From the NCBI GenBank assembly GCA_019916065.1, contig CM034234.1, positions 878,963-942,962 on the forward strand: 64,000 nt of DNA, given 5' to 3'. Below are positions 57,938 through 64,000 of the stretch, in pieces. Source of the DNA: Vitellaria paradoxa (lineage: Eukaryota; Streptophyta; Magnoliopsida; Ericales; Sapotaceae). The position numbers and the translations under genes were made by a program. Position 1 is the stretch's first letter, and every line of letters starts with the position of its first letter. The notes beneath the pieces were generated by a model. That model saw only the letters and a program-made list of their open reading frames with translations. It was not told the DNA's origin and ran no database searches.

Positions 57938-58396
57938 GTGTTATGCGCGCGCGGCTTCACTCCGTCTTTTAGGGTTTTCTTTACAACTTTTTTATAACAT
58001 CTGCTACATGGCCGACCCAAGGGAGCCCTAGTTTTTAGTTCTACATACTTTAGGAACCTCTTTTTCATATTTTCAGATACTTTGAGAGTTTTAGAATAGC
58101 TTTTTTTAGAGAGTTTTCAATTACTTGTCTTGTTTATGGAGTTGTTCGATGTTTGGTTATTCTTCGCTGCACTGCTCTTTCATTACGTAGTTTCAGAGTT
58201 GCTTGCCGTGTAAGTTGACTTTCGTTTCGTTAATTTAATATATGATTTATTATTTTCTAGTGGTAGATCTAATGTTTATGCTTTCGTTTATTGCTTTCAT
58301 TTTGTTTAAAATCATGCTAGCGTAGAAACCCTAGTTCTTGATTCAACGAATCAAGAAATGGTAGTTTACTCTGATCTATGGGATGTACGTAGACCC

Positions 58397-58431
58397 TTCG
58401 CATGGTTTGCGAAAGCTCATGCGAAGGGATC
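58397..58431. repeat. Inverted repeat CCCTTCGCATG..CATGCGAAGGG in the solo LTR
   Basis: Eleven-base perfect arms around a 13-base loop. It matches in position and sequence the CCCTTCGCG array of the related LTR, here as a single hairpin rather than five direct units. Confidence 0.85.
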
Positions 58432-58459
58432 TACACTTTTTAAAACCTAATTCAGTTCT

Positions 58460-58830
58460 TTCAAAAACTTTCGAAAACGAAAACCTTTGACTATATTCTC
58501 TGTAATCACTGGTAAGGGTTTTCGATTAAAATTTTCTCAATAATTTTGAAGAACTGAAAATTCAGATTTTGAATCCTAATTTGAATTAGTTTATTACAGA
58601 AACATTCGAAACGAAAATCTTTGACTATATTCTCTGTAATCACTGGTAAAGGTTTTCGATTAAAACTTTCTTAATAATTTTGGATAAACTAGAAGAATTG
58701 GATTTGAATCCGAATTCGAATAGGATTGTTTGAAAACCCTTCGAAAACAGAAGTTTTTGACTATATTCTCTGTAATCACTAGTAAAAGCTTTTGATTAAA
58801 ACTTTCTCAATAATTTTCGAACAAATCCTA
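58460..58830 (+). repeat. Three-copy repeat in the solo LTR
   Basis: The phrase TTTGACTATATTCTCTGTAATCACTRGTAARRGYTTTYGATTAAAA occurs at about 58486, 58621 and 58757 with few changes. Unit spacing is about 136 bp. Confidence 0.85.
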
Positions 58831-60717
58831 ATTTAGGTTTTAACGTAAGTATTACAACTCATCCCATAGTGAAGACGTAAACTACCCGGAATGGATAGTT
58901 GGATCAAGGACTTCTTAAATTTATTTATTCTTAATTGAATTGCCTTCGGTTGATTTAATTTAAGTAATTACATTATAGTTTTTATATTAGATTATTTTGA
59001 AGCGTATTTAAATTAGAAAAAATTCGTTTAGCTAATATTTTATTCCTTGAAATAAAAAATAAAAATTTTAAATTGCTGGAATTTTGGTAATAGGTTGTTA
59101 ATTTGTTTTAGTTTACATTTTGAACTTGTAAAACCCTAGGAATTAGTTTTAATTAACTTTCAAACTTAGTTTACAATCAAATTTAGGATTTCTGTTATAA
59201 CCTAGAAACTAAATAACATAGGCTCCCTGTGAATTCGACATCGGACTCACCGAGTTAAAACTACACCGCACACCCTTGCACTTGGGGGTTAATTTAGACG
59301 TACTTTCCATAAGCGGTCAGATGGGATGCTGTTTTCCATCCTCATTCCTCAGCAAGACGGCGCTGACGGCATGTTCTGAAACTGCCAAATACAGTTGTAA
59401 AATGTCCCCCGGCTGTGGTGTTGAAAGTATTGGGACGGTTGTCAGATATTATTTAAGTTTGTCCAGTGCTTTATCTGCCTCAGCATCCCATAGCATTTTA
59501 TTCACACCTCTCAGTAATCTAAAGAATGGTCGGTACTTGTCAGATGATCTGCTAATGAACTGGTTGAGCGCCGCTACCATTCTTGTAAGTTTTTGGACTT
59601 CCTTTTTGGTGTGCGGGGGAAAAACAGACTTGATGACTTGTATTTGATCAGGGTCAGCTTTGATGCCCCTCCTACTCACCAAGTGGCCTAAAAATTTGCC
59701 CGAGCCAACGCCAAAGGCGCACTTGGCAACATTTAGTTTCAACCCATACCTGTCGAGGATGGAAAAGACATGCTAGAGATGTTGGAGATGAGTGTTCGGC
59801 TCTTTAATTTTTACCACCATATCATCAATGTAGACTTCCATCGTCTGTCCGAGGTCCTCCTTGAATATTTTTGTGACTAATCGCTGATAGGTGGCTCCAG
59901 CATTATTCAATCCAAAAGGCATGACTCTGTAACAGTATACTCCTCACGGAGTAATGAATGAAGTCTTTTCCTCATCAGGGCCGTACATGGGGATTTTGTG
60001 ATATCCCTTATATGCATCAAGGAATGACATCCTGGAGCATCCAGCCATTGAATCAACCAGCTGGTTGATCTTCGGCAGGGGAAATGAATCCTTTGGACAG
60101 GCTTTATTCAGGTCCGTGTAGTCTATGCAAACTTTCCATTTCCCGTTTTTCTTCTTGACCACAACTGTGTTGGCCAACCACTCATGGTAAGAAATTTCTC
60201 TGATAGCCTTGGCCTCCAACAGTCGACCAACTTCCTCTACGACGACCTCTGCATGCTGGAGAACTGATCTCCTCGCCTTTTGTACCACAGGTTTTGCCCC
60301 CGGATTTACATTCAACTTATGAGTCATAATTTCGGGAGAAATACCTGGCATTTCTTGTGGAGTCCAGGCGAATGTTCCGATATTCTTTAGTAGCATCTCG
60401 GTCAATTCCAGCTTTTCTTGGGGGTTCAAGTTTGACCCGATCAGAAAGAACTTATCATGCCCAACAAGGCCAACTTGGAACTTTTTCAGACCCTCGACAG
60501 CTTTCTTCTGCGGGTTACCACCAACATCATCTATCTTTGGGGCATCTTCAGGTAACTCGGTTAGTTGGACTTGTTCGGGAATGACTTTGGATTTGAGGGC
60601 TGCGGTAAAATATCTCTGAGAAACGTCATAGTCCCCCCTGATCTCAATCACATCCTGGCCATGTGGAAACTTCAGCACCTGATGATAGGTGGAGAGGACC
60701 GCCTTCAGGGCATAGAT

Positions 60718-61380
60718 TCACGATCTTCCCACTATTGCATTGTAGGAAGAAGGGGAATCCACCATCGTGAACTCGACTTCTTGCTCCAGTGGGCCTACTC
60801 GTATAGGAATGACCACCCTGCCCAACGGCCAGACAGGGGCAGAGTTGAATCCTATGAGCGGGTATTTTGCTGGCTCCAGGTCTTCTTCGGTTAATCCGAG
60901 CTTATTAAATAAGCTCAAGAACATGACCTCTGTTGAACTTCCAGCATCGACCAAAATCCTTCTCACCTTTGTGTCAAACTTTCTCAAGGTAATCGCAAGA
61001 GCATCATTATACGGGGTCTGAACTCCGGAACGCTCATCTTCGTGAAAAGTGATCTCCCTTGCTGACTCATTTCTCGGACGTTTGGTCGGCTGTTCATCAA
61101 CGCCCAAGATTTCTCGTCCTCCTGAAGGTGAGGAACAGTTAACAACGCTATGTTGGCACTGTTCCATATGGATAACGTGGATAACAGCAGGCCTCGAAAC
61201 GTTTCTACGCGGCCTTGCTCTTGGGGGAGGTTGAACCTTCCCAGTATTATCTCCCTCAGTCGCCTCATCTCTTAGTCTTCTGTGTTTCCTGCCCTGAGGA
61301 GCTGCGTCTCGAGTCCTGATTTCATCTATAAATTCCTTCAAATGCCCATTCCACACTAGTTCTTCCAAATACTGCCACAA
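60718..61380 (-). pseudogene. Protease region of the Tat element
   Basis: An aspartic protease pattern is visible: RRILVDAGSSTEVMFLSLF (active-site DAG with the following SS), LIGFNSAPVWPLGRV and YNAIVGRS. The segment before it is Arg/Pro-rich (PPPRARPRR). It ends at a TGA near 60717 where family members have a Trp codon. The frame differs from the preceding gag part. Confidence 0.88.
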
Positions 61381-62869
61381 TAATCAGCAGAATCCAGTAC
61401 GGTGCCCCATGTCTTAGTGGTAGGCATAATAATCCTTTGACTTCTCCTTTCCAGGGAAATCCGGTAACTCCTTGGCCACCTAAAATACGATTTACTCTTG
61501 ATCTGCGGAAGGATCCTGAAAATTGGCACCTTAAACACCGTATTGATTGCCTCAAAGACAGATTTTTCTTTATCGGGGGATCTGACACCTTTCCCCCTAT
61601 TTTTATTTCCCCTTTGGCCATGAAATCTTGCTTTCTTTTGTTCAGCCGGTCTATTCTCATCGTCCACTTTGGCATACTTCTCGATTCGGCACATGAGATC
61701 AGACATATTCGCAGTGGACTTTTTGGTCAAAGAGAGCCACAACTTATCTTCCTTCCGTAGCCCCAGTTTGAATGATGTGACTGCTAGCTGCTCCGAACAA
61801 TCCTCTACTTCATTGTAGAGTTCCAAGTATCGGCGGGAATAATCCCTCAAGGATTCCCCGGCCTTCCTCTTCATCGTAAGAAGGGTGTCAGTGGTCTTCG
61901 GTTGCTTTGTGTTGGCCAAAAACCAAATGACGAATTTCTCTGCCAACTGTTGCCAGCTTCGGATGCTCGCTGGAGGCAACTTGTGAAACTACTGAAGTGC
62001 TATATCCCCCAAACTAGAAGGGAATACCCTGCACATCAAGTGATCATTACTGCTCCATAATATCATGGCTTGCATGTAATGACGATAATGGGCCAAAGAG
62101 TCTGCTTTCCCATCTTACAGATTGAGCCTCGGAGTCTGGAACTTTTCTAGAGGCTCTACTTCGTTAATTTCCTTAATGAACAGGGAGGCAGAGATCCTTC
62201 CTAAGGCTCTTCTTGCCAGCATGCGCGTGCTTTGGCCCTGAGTGTGCCATTCTTCCATGTGCTCCCATTCTTCTACTTTCGCCTTTCCTGTTTTTCTGCG
62301 CCTCGCGGTTACTTCTCCCCCATCAGAAGAATCTTCATCATCGTCATGGTGCTTCTCCCGATTCAAGACTTTTTCTATTGCAAGCTCGTCTCACGATGTG
62401 CTTTATGAAATGCGTCAGTGTGAGGTCTCGCACCATATTCCCCATCAAGCTTAGAAAGGTGCAAACCTCTCTTGGGAGGAATGACATCTCGTCGCGAATG
62501 AGAACGCATCTCATCCTGCTCGTGTGTATCTCCCTCGTCTTTATCAGTGGGAACTTCGTAGAGAGCATCGTAGCATTTGTCTGATTCTGAGTTTAAATCG
62601 TTAGGATCGGCTTCACCATGCTTAACTAGTTTTCCCTTTTCCTTGTTCAACTCCAAGAGAATCTCTTCTAATTCAGCTTGTTTCTCGCTGGCCTTAGCCA
62701 GCAACTCCTCCCCCCGCTTTACAACTTCCGGATCCTCCGTATTCTTTCTCCTTGCATGCTCCAGACCCAGAGTCTGGATAACCAGTGTGCTCCTCTTGGT
62801 CTTGGCTGGGGTGGAATCATCCCCTACTCGCGCAGAGTGCGGGGGAGTATTGTTACCTTCGGAAGTCAT
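61381..62869 (-). pseudogene. Gag of the Tat element, broken
   Basis: It starts at the ATG at 62869 (MTSEGNNTPPHSARVGDD) with a Lys/Glu-rich N-terminal third. A frameshift near 62370 precedes an acidic/basic stretch. The Retrotrans_gag core then appears at about 62085-61760 (MILWSSNDHLMCRVFPSSL, ASIRSWQQLAEKFVIWFL, RDYSRRYLELYNEVEDC). At least two stops lie near 62118 and 61992. Confidence 0.88.
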
Positions 62870-62950
62870 GGTAAAAACGATTGTTGAAAAACACTGGATC
62901 AAGAAGTGAAAAAAGATGTCAAGGACCAACAAAAAAGGGCTAAACAACGA

Positions 62951-62968
62951 GCCCCACAGTGGGCGCCA
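62951..62968 (-). other. Primer-binding site of the Tat element
   Basis: On the minus strand this is TGGCGCCCACTGTGGGGC, two bases inside the 5' LTR. It is the form seen at this position in many plant Tat-group elements. I do not assign the tRNA. Confidence 0.75.
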
Positions 62969-62970
62969 AA

Positions 62971-63780
62971 TGTTCGGCTGTAAATTTTACCGCCAGAACT
63001 GCGGACCACACCAACCGAAAACTTGCCCCTGAACCTGCCGAACAAATACAAGAGAAATGTTATGGCCGGAGTGAAAGTCTCTGGCCAGAAAACCCTCCGA
63101 TGCTTAAGTCAGCAAATTGCCTTTGAGAAAGAGCTTTTTCGGATAAGAAGAGTAATGTAATAAGTTGGTAATAGTCAGCTTACCCTGATTGTTTCATGGA
63201 ATGTTGTATTTGTAGTAATGTAAATAATAAATAAAATAATACATGCGATTTGACTGCATCCATGCTCCCGGATATTACTTTTCTTTCCTTACTTTAAATG
63301 CCTTTCACTTCTCATTTAATACCCCATATTTTTCATTAAATGCTTCTGTCAGTTAAATATGGCTGTATACCCGGAATTCAGTTGTCAAATTATCTTCCTG
63401 TTACATCTATCAACTACTCATAACGAAACGAACTAATTTAGTTCCCTTTGCCGTGATAAATACATTGCCCAGTCATAACTAGGGTGCATTTATGGTTACA
63501 TGCTCTTATTAATACTGTGGGACCCATGCCTAGCATTTATTAGTCGCCAATCGAAGGGCCGAACAAACTAACCTAACGCCATGCGGCAATTTATATAAAA
63601 CTCGTGAGTGGATCCACGTGTCAACCAGATGTTGTTCGGTACAAGGGCCATATGTCACAAGTCAGAGTGTTCGGTGGATGACCGTATCTTCATGTTTGGA
63701 AATGCTCAACATTGGGCCACGTGTCATGCATACCCTACTTGTTCGGCACGACACGTGCCTAGGTCTTATTTTACCCAACA
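62971..63780 (-). repeat. 5' LTR of the Tat-type element
   Basis: 810 bp, TG..CA, the same length as the left copy and diverged at roughly 75 positions. Three of the four CACGTG motifs remain. The one matching 43068 reads CATATG here. Confidence 0.93.
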
Positions 63781-64000
63781 ATCCCTATCATTGTTGATTG
63801 GCACTTGGATTATTCATTGAACATAGTGTTATTCTTATTCTTAATTTAAAATTTTAATAATTTTATTGTTATTTTAATTAATTTATTTTTTATTCCCCAA
63901 AATCATGGAGAAAATATATTAGTTGGAGGATTTTTTGGTTAACGTTATAACTATTAAGAGGTGGTCAAAGCACTCCTCACGGTTTTTCTATTTTCACTAA
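63781..64000. other. Right flank of the Tat element
   Basis: 220 bp of AT-rich sequence with no feature I can support. The window ends here. Confidence 0.5.

Larger units (their letters stand above)
57491..59319 (+). mobile_element. Solo LTR, 1829 bp, related to the LTRs of the 7.5-kb element
   Basis: It starts TGATTGCACTTGAAAAGTG, close to the start of the 44588 LTR, and ends AAGCGGTCA. It is flanked by a perfect five-base duplication GATGG (57486-57490 and 59320-59324). Removing it restores the reading frame of the host RNase H. Landmarks shared with the 7.5-kb element include TTCTTGATTCAACGAATCAAGAA, CCCTTCGC hairpins and the CTCACCGAG block near the 3' end. No internal region remains, so the full element was lost by recombination between its LTRs. 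Confidence 0.95.
57171..60717 (-). pseudogene. Reverse transcriptase and RNase H of the Tat element, split by a solo LTR
   Basis: RT blocks run in order on the minus strand: EWLANTVVVKKKNGKWKVC, DYTDLNKACPKDSFPLP, MSFLDAYKGYHKIPM, MPFGLNNAGATYQRL, VYIDDMVVK (the YxDD centre, intact) and KCAFGVGSGKFLGHLVSRRGI. The linked RNase H continues at 57485-57171 (LSLEKLILALVMASRKLACYF, LADFVAKF) across the solo LTR without change of frame. Stops lie near 60716, 59941, 59773 and 59446. Confidence 0.93.
42390..63780 (-). mobile_element. Ty3/Gypsy retrotransposon, Tat type, with two younger insertions
   Basis: 810-bp LTRs at 42390-43199 and 62971-63780 both start TGTTCGGCTG and end TTTTACCCAACA. The primer site beside the right LTR and minus-strand gag, protease, RT, RNase H, second RNase H and integrase fix the orientation. 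A dual RNase H and an antisense ORF near the 3' LTR are marks of the Tat group. Without the two insertions the element would be about 12 kb. By hand count the LTRs differ at about 75 of 810 positions, mostly transitions. The flanking five bases (ATCTG left, ATCCC right) match only partly, so the target duplication has decayed or one end has changed. Every coding part carries stops, and there are at least two frameshifts, so it is dead. Confidence 0.94.

Noticed and set aside
42385..63785. Intact target duplication for the Tat element
   Set aside because: Flanks read ATCTG and ATCCC. Only three of five bases agree, so I do not claim a preserved duplication.

Overview
The window is nuclear DNA of a flowering plant, most likely a eudicot. 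It is AT-rich, and its genes have plant-type GT..AG introns. It carries two CBL-interacting protein kinase (CIPK) genes, an AZG-type purine permease pseudogene, many small foldback elements, and Ty3/Gypsy retrotransposons with plant tRNA primer sites. I cannot name the species. Nothing organellar or bacterial was recognised, and I identified no tRNA, rRNA or CRISPR array.

Layout. 1-6.5 kb is gene-free and holds an old 1.6-kb LTR element and several MITE-like repeats. 6746-8053 (+) is an intronless CIPK14-type kinase with several upstream AUGs, one of them overlapping the kinase start. 8-15 kb is gene-free and rich in repeats. 15042-16752 (-) is a broken copy of an adenine/guanine permease (AZG1-like) gene. 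17-24 kb is AT-rich and gene-free, with tandem duplications. 24710-31481 (+) is a three-exon gene for a membrane, zinc-ribbon and coiled-coil protein of the kind annotated in plants as 'stress response protein NST1-like'; its 3.8-kb second intron is full of transposon relics. 33344-34717 (-) is a second CIPK (CIPK2/10/15/20/26 clade) with a 5'-UTR intron and a 64-codon upstream ORF. 36.5-41.6 kb is gene-free.

The last third, 42390-63780, is one Ty3/Gypsy element of the Tat type lying on the minus strand. It has 810-bp LTRs, gag, protease, RT, RNase H, a second RNase H and integrase, a 146-bp tandem array, and an antisense ORF near its 3' LTR. It has been broken twice by later insertions. A complete 7500-bp gag-only LTR element (44588-52087) has two 1586-bp LTRs that differ at about four positions and sits between CCCAG target duplications. 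A solo LTR (57491-59319) sits between GATGG duplications inside the RNase H region. The order of events is therefore readable: the Tat element is oldest (about 9 % LTR divergence by hand count), and the 7.5-kb element inserted recently.

The two kinases are the functional theme. Arabidopsis CIPK14 and CIPK15 are neighbours on chromosome 5, so this window appears to keep an ancestral pairing of these two clades, here separated by about 25 kb that includes the permease pseudogene and the NST1-like gene. CIPKs act with calcium-sensing CBL proteins to phosphorylate ion transporters and channels. Both kinase leaders carry upstream AUGs, which suggests translational control.
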